A stretch of DNA of 36,884 nt from a bacterium (lineage in GTDB: Bacteria; Ratteibacteria; UBA8468; B48-G9; JAFGKM01), in contig DAORXQ010000008.1 in assembly GCA_035371905.1 (NCBI GenBank), positions 1 through 36,884 on the forward strand, written 5' to 3'. A program made the position numbers and the translations under genes. The notes beneath the pieces are model-generated. The model did not search any database. It was given only the letters and a program-made list of their open reading frames with translations, and was not told the origin of the DNA. Numbering within the stretch: position 1 is the stretch's first letter; each line of letters starts with the position of its first letter. Of this stretch, positions 1 to 9,069 are shown one piece after another.

Positions 1-522
1 AGAGAAATAACAACTCCATACTTAAAAAAAATCTGTGAAAAAGCAAAAGAAACAGTTGAATTGATTATACCTGATAAAGGGGAGATATTATACATAGATA
101 AGATAGAAAGTCCACAATCAATAAAACTTGTTGCACAAATTGGTTCAAGATATAAAACACTTCATGCATCTGCTCCTGGAAAAGTTCTTCTTGCATATAA
201 TAATTATGTTTTTGAAAAATTTTTAAAAAATAGAAAACTTGAAAAAATTACAGAAAAAACAATCACAAATAAAATGAAATTGAAAAAAGAAATAGAAAAA
301 GTTAGGGAAAATGGATGGGCATATGATATTGGTGAAGCAAGAATAGATGTTACAAGGATATCCGCACCTATTTTTGATTATGATGGAAATCTAATAGGAA
401 TTATTGGTATAGCAGGTCCATCGTACAGGATAGACAAAAAAAAGATTGATGAGTTTGGAAATTATTTGAAAAAAGTTTGTGATGAAATTTCAGAAAAATT
501 AGGATATAAAAAGGAGGGATAA
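1..522 (+). CDS. IclR-family transcriptional regulator, C-terminal part (cut by window edge)
   Basis: The reading frame is open from base 1, so the gene begins outside the window and the TTG at 61 is not a real start. What remains is the effector-binding domain of an IclR regulator: a segment reading SAPGKVLLAYN, a conserved 'GWAYDIGEARIDVTRISAPIFD' type stretch (residues about 90-115 of the fragment counted from base 61) and the closing 'GNLIGIIGIAGP' strand. The DNA-binding winged helix is missing. IclR proteins usually bind a small metabolite and control neighbouring catabolic genes. The next gene starts 1 nt after this stop with its Shine-Dalgarno inside this gene's end, so regulator and sulfatase are probably co-transcribed. 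Family call is firm; the ligand is unknown. Confidence 0.85.
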   Translation, partial: REITTPYLKKICEKAKETVELIIPDKGEILYIDKIESPQSIKLVAQIGSRYKTLHASAPGKVLLAYNNYVFEKFLKNRKLEKITEKTITNKMKLKKEIEKVRENGWAYDIGEARIDVTRISAPIFDYDGNLIGIIGIAGPSYRIDKKKIDEFGNYLKKVCDEISEKLGYKKEG

Positions 523-523
523 A

Positions 524-1933
524 ATGAATTTGATTATTGTTATATCAGATACTTTAAGAAGGGATTTTTTGGGCTGTTATGGGAATAGATGGATTTCTAC
601 TCCTAATATTGATAAGTTTGCTGAAAATTCTATTGTTTTTGATAATGCTTATATTGGTTCTTTTCCTACTGTTCCGAATAGGCATGAAATTTTAACAGGT
701 AAATTTGTTTTTACATATCATAAGTGGGCTCCAGTTCCTGAAAAAGATATAACAATCCCTAAAATTCTAAAAGAGAAAAAATATGTAAGTATGGGTATAT
801 TTGATACTCCACATCCATTTGCACCTGGAATGAATTATCAGAGAGATTTTGATGGTTGGATTTTAATAAGGGGACAGGAGCATGATAAATACATAACCGA
901 GCCAGTTGATGTTAAATTACCATGTAAACCAGAAAAGTTAAGGAATCCATATACTACAGTTGTTCAGTATCTTAAAAATGTATCTGAAAGAAAGTATGAA
1001 GAAGATTATTTCTGTGCCCAGACATTTATTGAAAGTACAAGATGGATAGAAAGGAATTACAAGCATGAAAAGTTTTTTCTTTATATAGATACATTTGACC
1101 CACATGAGCCATGGGACCCACCAAAATATTTTGTTGATATGTATGACCCGGGATATAAAGGCGAAGAGGTGATTTATCCAAGATATGGAAGTACTGATGT
1201 TTTAACAGATGATGAAGTAAAACATTGCAGGGCTTTATATGCTGGTGAGGTTTCTCTTGTTGATAGATGGTTTGGATATTTTTTAAGAAGGGTAGGGGAT
1301 ACAGGTCTTTTAAAAAATACCTGTATTATATTTACTGCTGACCATGGATTTTATCTTGGAGAACACAATCTGATAGGAAAATCTATCATAAAAGAAAATT
1401 ATCATACTTATGCTCCTTTATATGAGGAAGTCGTAAGAATTCCTCTTATAATTTATTTACCTGGAAGAAAACATAAAAGAATAAAATCATATGTTCAACC
1501 ACCTGATATAACAAAAACCATTCTTGATATTGCAGGGGCAGAAATTCCTTCTGATATTCATGGGAAATCACTTTTACCTTTAATTGATGGAAAAAATAAA
1601 AATATAAGGGATTTTGTTGTTTCAGCACCTTCTATAATACATGGTTCTTCTGCCGGTGAAAAAATAACATTAACTGATAAAAGTGGTTGGTGTTTGATTT
1701 ATGAGAGTGAAAAGGGCGAAAAATACAGTATAAAGGCAGTTGATTCAATTGAAAGAGAGACACTTAAAGGAAGCAAAAAAGAAAATGAACTTTATTTCCT
1801 GCCAGAAGACCAGTATCAGAAGAAGAATTTGGTAAAGGAAAACAAAAAAGTTTTTGAGAGTTTAAAAGAAAAGTTAATAAAATTTCTTTATAAGGTCAAA
1901 ACAGATGAAAAAATAATAAATATGTGGAAATAA
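524..1933 (+). CDS. Cytoplasmic sulfatase-family hydrolase with Thr at the nucleophile position
   Basis: 469 aa, alkaline-phosphatase/sulfatase superfamily. The N-terminus MNLIIVISDTLRRDFLGCYG carries a metal-binding Asp (D9), and the nucleophile loop reads T49-V-P51-N-R53 followed by ILTGK. Classical sulfatases have Cys or Ser at that position (C/S-x-P-x-R), converted to formylglycine; here it is Thr. A second metal site is seen at TADHG (about residues 271-275), followed by GEH. There is no signal peptide, so it should act in the cytoplasm. A Shine-Dalgarno AAGGAGGGA precedes ATG by about 5 nt. It lies between an IclR regulator and a second alkaline-phosphatase-superfamily protein. It could hydrolyse sulfate esters, phosphodiesters or phosphonate esters; the Thr makes classical formylglycine chemistry unlikely. 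Confidence 0.85.
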   Translation: MNLIIVISDTLRRDFLGCYGNRWISTPNIDKFAENSIVFDNAYIGSFPTVPNRHEILTGKFVFTYHKWAPVPEKDITIPKILKEKKYVSMGIFDTPHPFAPGMNYQRDFDGWILIRGQEHDKYITEPVDVKLPCKPEKLRNPYTTVVQYLKNVSERKYEEDYFCAQTFIESTRWIERNYKHEKFFLYIDTFDPHEPWDPPKYFVDMYDPGYKGEEVIYPRYGSTDVLTDDEVKHCRALYAGEVSLVDRWFGYFLRRVGDTGLLKNTCIIFTADHGFYLGEHNLIGKSIIKENYHTYAPLYEEVVRIPLIIYLPGRKHKRIKSYVQPPDITKTILDIAGAEIPSDIHGKSLLPLIDGKNKNIRDFVVSAPSIIHGSSAGEKITLTDKSGWCLIYESEKGEKYSIKAVDSIERETLKGSKKENELYFLPEDQYQKKNLVKENKKVFESLKEKLIKFLYKVKTDEKIINMWK

Positions 1934-1948
1934 AAAAGGAGGGAAAGA

Positions 1949-3862
1949 ATGAAAAGTGAAAAATGTATAGTAATTGGATGGGATGCACCTATTGTTAAAA
2001 GTATAAAGAAATATGTAGAAGAAGGTGTTATGCCAAATACAAAAAGATTGATTGATGAAGGTGTCTGGGGAGAAAACTGCCTTGTTCCTCATCCAACAAT
2101 AACACCACCAAACTGGACATCAATTGTTACAGGCAGTTGGATAGGAACCCATCAAATTGTTTGTTTTAATTTACTTGAAGAAGGACAACTTGAAAAAACC
2201 TATGCAGCATTTTATAAGGAAGATTGTAAAGCAGAATATATCTGGGAAGCAGCAGAAAAAATAGGTAAAAAAACAATTCTTCTGAATTATCCAAGTACCT
2301 GGCCAGAAGCAGTTAAAAATGGGATTCAGATAGGAGGAGGTGGACTTGGAATTAATGAATACAGATTAAAGGGAACTGCTGAATGGGGAATAAAATGTGA
2401 TTTAAGTGCTGACTTATGTTTTACGACCGAAGAATTACCACAGAGTTATTTGATTGAAATAAAAGATATTGATGGATGGAAAAATTTGCCAGATGGGAAG
2501 AGGTTTAAAGAGGCGGAATTGAAGATTGAATTCAGATGGAGTGATTATATATCAAAAGAAAAACCATGGTATGCTCTTTTAATTGATTCAGGAAAAGGTT
2601 TTGATAAAGTTGGGATTTACAGAGAAAGAAATGGAGAGCCACTTACTATTCTTGAAAAAGGAAAATGGAGTGAAAAAATTTATACTGAAATAGAAACTGA
2701 TAAAGGAAAAAAGAGGGTTGTTTTTAAAATTAAACTTCTTGAATTAACTCCTGATGGCAAAAATGTAAAAATTTATTTTACTCCTTTATGTTCTCTTTCA
2801 GGTTTTGGATTTCCTTCAGGTATTGAAAAGGAAATTGAGAATCTTGAAGGTCTTCCAATGCCGTGTGCTTTTTTTACTTCCTATGGATTTGGCTGGATTG
2901 ATATTGAAACAGTTTCAGAATTGATTGATTTACAGAATATTTATCTTGGAGAATGTGCAAATTACTTACTTAAAAACAAAGAATGGGATTTATTTTTCAT
3001 GCATGCTCACTGTCCTGACCATTTTTATCATGCTTTTATCAACCAGATAGATAAAGATAAAAAAGTTGAAGAAGCAGAAAGAAGGTTTTATATTTCTCTT
3101 GATAGAATGCTCGGAAGAATTTTTGAAAGCATAGATGAAAATAAAACACTTATAATAATTACATCTGACCATGGAGCAGTTCCAACATCTCAGGAATACA
3201 GGGAAGAAGGTTTTGATGTGAATAAAATTCTTGAAGAGAAAGGATTACTTGTTACTGAAATAGATGAATCAACAGGTAGAAAAAGAATTGTTTGGGAAAA
3301 AACAAAAGCAGTTGGTAAATTATCCTGTTATGTATACATAAACTTAAAAAGTAAATATCCCAATGGAATAGTTGATGATAGTGAATATGAAAAAATACAG
3401 GATGAAGTTATAAAAGCATTATATGATTATACTCATCCAAAAACAGGGAAAAAGCCAGTTGCCTTTGCATTTAAAAAACAGGATGCAAGAATTATAGGTT
3501 TATATGGTGAGAGAATAGGCGATATTGTTTATGGTATTTATCCTGAAGTTAATGGAGAACATGGAAGACAGATAACAACAGGAGAATACGGAATTGGCTC
3601 TATGAAAGGTCTCTTTATAGCAAAAGGTCCAAATGTAAAAAGAGGAGAAATAGTTGAGAGAACAATTTGGCTTACTGATATAGTTCCTACAATATGTTAT
3701 TTGCTTGATTTACCCGTTCCAAAGGATTGTGATGGTGCTGTATTATACCAAATTTTTGAAGACCCTGATTATAAAAGAAAAGAATTTGATAAACTGAAAA
3801 AAAATTATGAAAGAATGAAAAAAGCACTTGAAACAGAAAAATATCTGACCCATAATTATTGA
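1949..3862 (+). CDS. Alkaline phosphatase family protein (type I phosphodiesterase / nucleotide pyrophosphatase-like)
   Basis: 637 aa. The N-terminus has the family pattern: CIVIGWDAP with metal-binding D12, then PPNWTSIVTG with T57 as the probable nucleophile. Further metal ligands appear as HCPDHFYH (around residue 355) and TSDHGA (around 408), and the C-terminus has GEHGR (around 535) followed by a GLFIAKGP segment. It has no signal peptide. AAAAAGGAGGG precedes ATG with ideal spacing, 15 nt after the sulfatase stop, so the two hydrolases form one transcript with the IclR gene. Members of this family cleave phosphodiester or pyrophosphate bonds, often of nucleotides or sugar nucleotides. 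The long middle insert (about residues 150-300) is not one I can name. Substrate unknown. Confidence 0.85.
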   Translation: MKSEKCIVIGWDAPIVKSIKKYVEEGVMPNTKRLIDEGVWGENCLVPHPTITPPNWTSIVTGSWIGTHQIVCFNLLEEGQLEKTYAAFYKEDCKAEYIWEAAEKIGKKTILLNYPSTWPEAVKNGIQIGGGGLGINEYRLKGTAEWGIKCDLSADLCFTTEELPQSYLIEIKDIDGWKNLPDGKRFKEAELKIEFRWSDYISKEKPWYALLIDSGKGFDKVGIYRERNGEPLTILEKGKWSEKIYTEIETDKGKKRVVFKIKLLELTPDGKNVKIYFTPLCSLSGFGFPSGIEKEIENLEGLPMPCAFFTSYGFGWIDIETVSELIDLQNIYLGECANYLLKNKEWDLFFMHAHCPDHFYHAFINQIDKDKKVEEAERRFYISLDRMLGRIFESIDENKTLIIITSDHGAVPTSQEYREEGFDVNKILEEKGLLVTEIDESTGRKRIVWEKTKAVGKLSCYVYINLKSKYPNGIVDDSEYEKIQDEVIKALYDYTHPKTGKKPVAFAFKKQDARIIGLYGERIGDIVYGIYPEVNGEHGRQITTGEYGIGSMKGLFIAKGPNVKRGEIVERTIWLTDIVPTICYLLDLPVPKDCDGAVLYQIFEDPDYKRKEFDKLKKNYERMKKALETEKYLTHNY

Positions 3863-3896
3863 AATTTCCCCTGTTTAAATTTTGAGTGATAAAGGG

Positions 3897-3902
3897 TATT
3901 AT
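3897..3902 (+). promoter_or_regulatory. Candidate -10 element for mfd
   Basis: TATTAT lies 6 nt before the ATG at 3909, with a weak -35-like TTTAAA at 3874-3879 (17-nt spacer). No Shine-Dalgarno sits at normal spacing, so transcription may begin at or next to the start codon. In DNA this AT-rich such matches occur by chance. Confidence 0.3.
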
Positions 3903-3908
3903 TTTTAT

Positions 3909-6842
3909 ATGAATTTTTGTTTTTTAGAAGAAAATAGAAAATTTAAAGAAATTCTGGATTTAATAAAAAGGGAAGAGAAATTAAATATTGTTGGTGGGGA
4001 TATTTCTTTTTTTGCCTTTTTGATTTCCTTACTTTTCAATAAAACTGAAAAAAATTTTCTTGTTGTTTGTCCTTCTGAAAAAAAGAGTGAGGTATTTTAT
4101 TATGATATTTTGAATTTCGTTGATAAAAAAAATATTAAATTTTTACCTTCCCCTGATTATAATTCAGAAGAACCGACAGAAACAGATTTTGAAAGAATAA
4201 AAACATTAATAGAAATTTCAAAAGCAGAAGAAAAATATATTCTTATTTCTTATCCCTCTGCAATCATAAAAAAAATACCTGAATTTAATACTTTAAAAAA
4301 TAGAATTTGTGAAATAAAAACTGGAAGCAAGTTAAGAAGGGATAATTTTTTAAATTTTCTTTTTACCTGTGGATATGAGGAAAAGGAAATAGTTGAACTA
4401 CCTGGAGAATTTGCAAGAAGAGGAGGCATTGTTGATGTTTTTCCTTTAAACTCTCCATTTCCTTTGAGAATAAATTTTTCTGGTAATAAAATTGAATCAA
4501 TTAGAAGGTTTGAGGTTTCTTCCCAGGTATCCTTTGAGAAAATTGATGAATTTCAGATTTTACCATTAAACGAATTTTATGCAGGAGAAGAAAAATCAAA
4601 TATACTGGAAGAAATCAGAAATAAAGTTGTTTTTTTTATAAATCCTGACAATGTAAAATTTGAATATATTGAGTGGATTAAAAGAAAAAACTATCCTGTT
4701 GATTTTGATATACTTGAAAGAGTAAAAGAAAAAACAATTTTTTTAACCAGTAGAATTTTAAGTTATGCAGAAAAGTTTGTTTTTTTCAATGTTTCTCCAA
4801 CAAATGAAAGATTTAAAATTATATCGGAACAGGTTATATGGCAACAGAATCAGGGTGAAGAAATTTTTCTTTTTTATGAAAATAAATCTGATATTGAAAG
4901 ATTGAAAAGTATTCTTGAGGAGAAAAAATTATCATTTGATTTTGAAGAAGTCAGTGGAAATTTATCAAGTGGATTTTCAGTTCTGGATGAAAATTTAACC
5001 TTTTTAACAGTTAATGAGATTTTTTCAAGATACAAAGCAAGACATCCACTTTTAAAGAAATATAAAACAATTCCTCTTACAGGTTGGTCTGAAATAAAAG
5101 AAGGTGATTATGTTGTGCATATAAATGAAGGTATTGGAAAATTTAAAGGAGTTGAAAGAATAAAAGTTAATGAAAAGGAAGAAGAGTTTATAGTTATTGA
5201 ATATGAAGGAAAGGATAGATTGTATGTTCCTGTTTCTCAGGTTTCTCTTGTTCACAAATATATAGGAAGTGAAAAACCAAAATTGTCCAAACTTGGCAGT
5301 AAAACATGGAGAAATCTGAAAGAAAAGGTAAAAAATTCAATTAAAGACCTTGCTTATGAACTTTATAAACTTTATATAGAAAGAAAAAAGGAAAAAGGTT
5401 TTAAATTTCTTCCAGATGACCAGTGGCAGAAAGAATTTGAGGATTCATTTGTTTATGAGGAAACACCGGACCAGTTAAAGGCAATAGAAGATGTTAAAAG
5501 GGATATGATGAGTGAAAAAATTATGGATAGGATTGTATGTGGTGACTCAGGATATGGAAAAACAGAAATTGCCATGAGAGGTGCATTTAAATGTGTATTG
5601 AGTGGAAAACAGGTAGCAGTTCTTGTTCCAACAACGGTTCTTGCATTACAGCATTATCTTACATTTAAAGATAGATTTTCAAAATTTCCTGTTATTATTG
5701 AGATGCTTTCCCGTCTTGTTCCAGAAAAAAAACAGAAAGAAATAATTGAAAAACTTAAAAATGGTCAGATTGACATAATTATAGGAACTCACAGATTGCT
5801 TCAGGATGATGTTGAATTTAAGGATATTGGGCTTTTAATTATTGATGAGGAACAGAGATTTGGAGTACTTCAGAAGGAGAAAATAGGGATTAAATTCAGA
5901 AAAATAGATGTTTTAACATTAACAGCAACACCAATTCCAAGGACACTTAATATGGCTTTAAGTGGAATTAAAGACATTTCTTTAATAGAGACACCGCCTG
6001 AAGGAAGATTATCTGTTATTACATATGTGGGAAAGTATAATGAAAATATTATCAGAGAGGCAATTTTAAATGAAATTGATAGAGAAGGACAGGTCTTTTA
6101 TCTTCACAATTATATTTATGATATACACAGAGTTAAAGAAAAAATTCAGAAACTTGTTCCGTCAGCCAGAATAGATATTGCTCACGGAAGGATGAAACCC
6201 GAAGAAATTGCAGAAGTTATGGAGAGATTTACTGATGGGAAAATAGATGTTTTAATTGCAACAACAATTGTAGAAAATGGACTTGATATACCTAATGCAA
6301 ATACCTTAATAGTTGAAAATGCTTTAAAATATGGACTGGCTGACCTTTATCAATTAAGAGGAAGAGTTGGCAGAGGAAAATGGCGTGCATATGCATATTT
6401 TTTGATACCTACAGATGTACCTCTGAATGAAAAAACATTGAAAAGAATAAAAGCAATACAGGAATTTAACAGTCCTGGAAGTGGATACAAAATTGCCTTG
6501 AAAGACCTTGAAATAAGAGGAGCAGGGAATATACTTGGTAAACAGCAGCATGGATTTATTGAAACAATTGGATTTAATTTATACTGTCAGTTCTGGAAAG
6601 AGGTTATGAGTGAAATAAAAGGTGAAAAAGTTGAAGAGGAATTGAGAGAAGTAAAGATTAAAATACCCGATGATTATGTTAAATCTTCTTCTATGAGATT
6701 TTACTTATACAGGGAAATTTCAAAAATAAAGGATAGAAAGGACGCAGAAAACTTAATAAATGAAATGATTGATAAATTTGGCTATATTCCGGAAGATTTA
6801 AAAAACCAGATTTTTTCTCTTGCAAGGTCCGACCTCTTTTGA
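3909..6842 (+). CDS. mfd: Transcription-repair coupling factor Mfd
   Basis: Superfamily 2 DNA translocase that removes stalled RNA polymerase at lesions and recruits UvrA. Visible in order: a UvrB-like N-terminal module (PSPDY, then LPGEFARRGGIVDVFP), an RNA-polymerase-interacting CarD-like domain starting at EGDYVVHINEGIGKFKG (about residue 400), Walker A GDSGYGKTE (about 545), DEEQRFGV, TATPIPRTL, and RGRVGRG near residue 820. The C-terminal TRCF domain starts (IPDDYVKSSSMRFYLYRE) but ends soon after KFGYIPEDL, so the protein (977 aa) is shorter than the usual ~1100-1150 aa. I prefer ATG 3909; a TTG at 3882 in the same frame would add nine residues but has no ribosome-binding site. It is 46 nt after the phosphodiesterase stop and may have its own promoter. 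Confidence 0.93.
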   Translation: MNFCFLEENRKFKEILDLIKREEKLNIVGGDISFFAFLISLLFNKTEKNFLVVCPSEKKSEVFYYDILNFVDKKNIKFLPSPDYNSEEPTETDFERIKTLIEISKAEEKYILISYPSAIIKKIPEFNTLKNRICEIKTGSKLRRDNFLNFLFTCGYEEKEIVELPGEFARRGGIVDVFPLNSPFPLRINFSGNKIESIRRFEVSSQVSFEKIDEFQILPLNEFYAGEEKSNILEEIRNKVVFFINPDNVKFEYIEWIKRKNYPVDFDILERVKEKTIFLTSRILSYAEKFVFFNVSPTNERFKIISEQVIWQQNQGEEIFLFYENKSDIERLKSILEEKKLSFDFEEVSGNLSSGFSVLDENLTFLTVNEIFSRYKARHPLLKKYKTIPLTGWSEIKEGDYVVHINEGIGKFKGVERIKVNEKEEEFIVIEYEGKDRLYVPVSQVSLVHKYIGSEKPKLSKLGSKTWRNLKEKVKNSIKDLAYELYKLYIERKKEKGFKFLPDDQWQKEFEDSFVYEETPDQLKAIEDVKRDMMSEKIMDRIVCGDSGYGKTEIAMRGAFKCVLSGKQVAVLVPTTVLALQHYLTFKDRFSKFPVIIEMLSRLVPEKKQKEIIEKLKNGQIDIIIGTHRLLQDDVEFKDIGLLIIDEEQRFGVLQKEKIGIKFRKIDVLTLTATPIPRTLNMALSGIKDISLIETPPEGRLSVITYVGKYNENIIREAILNEIDREGQVFYLHNYIYDIHRVKEKIQKLVPSARIDIAHGRMKPEEIAEVMERFTDGKIDVLIATTIVENGLDIPNANTLIVENALKYGLADLYQLRGRVGRGKWRAYAYFLIPTDVPLNEKTLKRIKAIQEFNSPGSGYKIALKDLEIRGAGNILGKQQHGFIETIGFNLYCQFWKEVMSEIKGEKVEEELREVKIKIPDDYVKSSSMRFYLYREISKIKDRKDAENLINEMIDKFGYIPEDLKNQIFSLARSDLF

Positions 6843-6869
6843 AAAATGGTATTCAGGTTAAAAATGTAT

Positions 6870-6875
6870 TATAAT
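6870..6875 (+). promoter_or_regulatory. Candidate -10 element (TATAAT) for the radical SAM gene
   Basis: A perfect TATAAT ends 8 nt before ATG 6884 and the gene has no Shine-Dalgarno. No good -35 is visible at 16-18 nt. Compatible with a leaderless or nearly leaderless transcript. Confidence 0.35.
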
Positions 6876-6883
6876 TCTTTTCT

Positions 6884-7819
6884 ATGGAAAGGATAGTTTT
6901 TGGGCCTGTGCCTTCAAGGAGATTTGGGAAGAGTTTAGGAATTAATAATGTACCGGTTCCTAAAAAATGTAGTTTCTCCTGTGTCTACTGTCAGATAGGG
7001 AAAACAGAATATTATCAGACAGAAAGGAAGAAATTTTATGAACCAGAAGAAATAAAAAAGCAGGTAAAAGAAGTAATTGAAAGTTTGAAAGGGAAAGAAA
7101 TTGATTATATAAGTTTTGTTCCTGATGGAGAACCAACTCTTGACATAAATCTTGGGAAAGAAATTGAAATTTTAAAGGGATTTGGAATAAAAATAGCAGT
7201 CATTACAAATTCTTCTTTGATATGGAGAAAGGATGTAAGGGATGATTTAAAAAAAGCAGATTGTGTTTCTATAAAAGTGGATGCTTTAAGTGAAGATATA
7301 TGGAGAAAAATAAATAGACCCTATAAAAGTTTAAAATTAAATGAGATACTTGAAGGGATAAAAATATTTTCAAAGGAATTTAAAGGAGAACTTTTAACAG
7401 AAACGCTTTTTGTAAAAAATTTAAATGATAGTGTTGAAGAGATAGAAAAAATAGGTGAATTTTTAAAAGAAGTAAAACCAAAAATTGCATATATTGGTGT
7501 TCCAACAAGACCACCTGCTGAAAAATGGGTTGAAGTTCCAGAAAAAGAAAAAATTGATTTTGCATATATTGTTTTTAGAAATAAAAATTTAAATGTAAAA
7601 ATTATTGAAAAATCAAAGGATGAAAAATTTGGATTTACAGGAAAATTAATTGAGGATATTTTAAGTATTTTATCAGTTCATCCAATGAGCGGGAAAGAGA
7701 TTGAGAATTTTTTGAGAGAAAACGGTGGAGAGTTTGAATTAATTGAAGAGTTGATTTATAAAGGAGAGATTGAAGAAATTGAGTATATGGGAGAAAAATA
7801 CTACAGGAGAAAGTTTTAA
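6884..7819 (+). CDS. Radical SAM protein, COG0731-type (Fe-S oxidoreductase)
   Basis: 311 aa. The N-terminus MERIVFGPVPSRRFGKSLGI is typical of the COG0731 radical SAM group related to wyosine-forming enzymes. The 4Fe-4S/SAM motif is C29-x3-C33-x2-C36 (CSFSCVYC). 'VPDGEPTLD' around residues 83-91 is the glycine-rich SAM-contact segment. After the barrel comes a C-terminal extension of about 70 residues (SVHPMSGKEIENFL onward) that looks like a small winged-helix module. The substrate cannot be read from the sequence. The flavoprotein gene begins 2 nt after this stop, so the two are likely translated from one mRNA. Confidence 0.85.
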   Translation: MERIVFGPVPSRRFGKSLGINNVPVPKKCSFSCVYCQIGKTEYYQTERKKFYEPEEIKKQVKEVIESLKGKEIDYISFVPDGEPTLDINLGKEIEILKGFGIKIAVITNSSLIWRKDVRDDLKKADCVSIKVDALSEDIWRKINRPYKSLKLNEILEGIKIFSKEFKGELLTETLFVKNLNDSVEEIEKIGEFLKEVKPKIAYIGVPTRPPAEKWVEVPEKEKIDFAYIVFRNKNLNVKIIEKSKDEKFGFTGKLIEDILSILSVHPMSGKEIENFLRENGGEFELIEELIYKGEIEEIEYMGEKYYRRKF

Positions 7820-7821
7820 AT

Positions 7822-9051
7822 ATGGATGAAATATTTGATTGTATAATTATTGGAGGAGGACCTGCTGGAAGTTTTTCAACTATTTTTTCTTCTGAAAGAG
7901 GAAAGAAAGTAGCAATAATAGATAAGAATGCTCAGATATGCAAAAAACTTTTACTTACAGGGAAAGGGAAATGTAATCTCACAAATATGAATGAAATTAA
8001 TGATGATTACCTTTCAAAATACAGAAATGGTAAATTTCTTATAAATGCTTTTCATCAGTTTTCAAATCATGACCTTTTTAATTTTTTTGAAAGTAATAAC
8101 TTAAAACTTAAAATTGATACAGGAAAAAGAGTATATCCAGAAAGTGAAAATGCAGAAGATGTGATAGAAACAATAAGAAAAATCCTTGATAGAAATAAGG
8201 TAAGAATTTTTTTAAAGGAAAAAGTTGTTGATATAAAAAAAGAGAAAAATTTTTTTGAAATTAAAACAGACAAAAGAATTTTCAGATGTGAAAAAGTTAT
8301 TATATCCACTGGTGGTAAAAGTTTTCCAGAAACAGGTTCAGAAGGAGATGGGTTTATTTTCGCTTCAAAATTTGGACATAAGATAATAAAACCTGTTCCT
8401 GCTTTATGCGGTCTTGAAATAAAGGAAAATTTTATAAATAAATGGCAGGGGATAAATCTGAAAAATATTCTTGTAAGTGCATATTTGAATGATAAAAAGA
8501 TTGGTGAAGAATTTGGAGAGGTTTTATTCACTCATTATGGAGTTAGTGGTCCTGCAATTTTGAATATAAGTGGAGATGTTTCTGAAAATATTGATAAAGG
8601 AGAGATAAAAATTGTAATAAATTTTAAACCTGCCTTAAATTTTGAGATACTTGACAGAAGATTACAGAGAGAAATTAAGGAAGATTCAAATAAAATACTT
8701 AAAAATCTTTTTAAAAATTTTCTTCCTTCTGGTTTAATTGAGGAATTTTTGAAAAATGCAGGTGTTGACAGTGAAAAAAAGGCACATCAGATAACAAAGG
8801 TAGAAAGGATTATACTTATAAAAAAACTTTTAAACTTTGAATTGACAGTAAAAAGGATAAGACCTTTTTATGACAGTATGGTTACAAGGGGAGGAGTTTG
8901 TACCGATGAGATAAATCCAAAGACAATGGAATCAAAAATTTTAAAAGGACTTTATTTTGCAGGGGAAGTTATTGATATAGATGGAAAGACAGGTGGATAT
9001 AATTTACAAGCATGTTTTTCAACTGGATATGTTGCGGGTAAAAATATTTAA
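7822..9051 (+). CDS. NAD(P)/FAD-dependent oxidoreductase, HI0933/BaiN (YhiN) family
   Basis: 409 aa. The N-terminal dinucleotide-binding motif IIIGGGPAG (residues about 8-16) is followed by the family signature LLTGKGKCNLTN near residue 45. The C-terminal FAD-binding segment GLYFAGEVIDIDGKTGGYNL, then QACFSTGYVAG, is intact. Length is normal for this family of soluble flavoproteins (typically 390-420 aa). Known members include flavin enzymes reducing alpha,beta-unsaturated substrates, but most, including the E. coli YhiN group, have no settled role. AGGAGA about 10 nt before ATG serves as ribosome-binding site. It follows the radical SAM gene by 2 nt. Confidence 0.9.
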   Translation: MDEIFDCIIIGGGPAGSFSTIFSSERGKKVAIIDKNAQICKKLLLTGKGKCNLTNMNEINDDYLSKYRNGKFLINAFHQFSNHDLFNFFESNNLKLKIDTGKRVYPESENAEDVIETIRKILDRNKVRIFLKEKVVDIKKEKNFFEIKTDKRIFRCEKVIISTGGKSFPETGSEGDGFIFASKFGHKIIKPVPALCGLEIKENFINKWQGINLKNILVSAYLNDKKIGEEFGEVLFTHYGVSGPAILNISGDVSENIDKGEIKIVINFKPALNFEILDRRLQREIKEDSNKILKNLFKNFLPSGLIEEFLKNAGVDSEKKAHQITKVERIILIKKLLNFELTVKRIRPFYDSMVTRGGVCTDEINPKTMESKILKGLYFAGEVIDIDGKTGGYNLQACFSTGYVAGKNI

Positions 9052-9069
9052 TAAAAAGGAGGAGAAAAT

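Noticed and set aside
8067..8531. 154-codon minus-strand frame
   Set aside because: Antisense shadow of the HI0933-type flavoprotein; low-complexity F/S composition and no recognisable motif.
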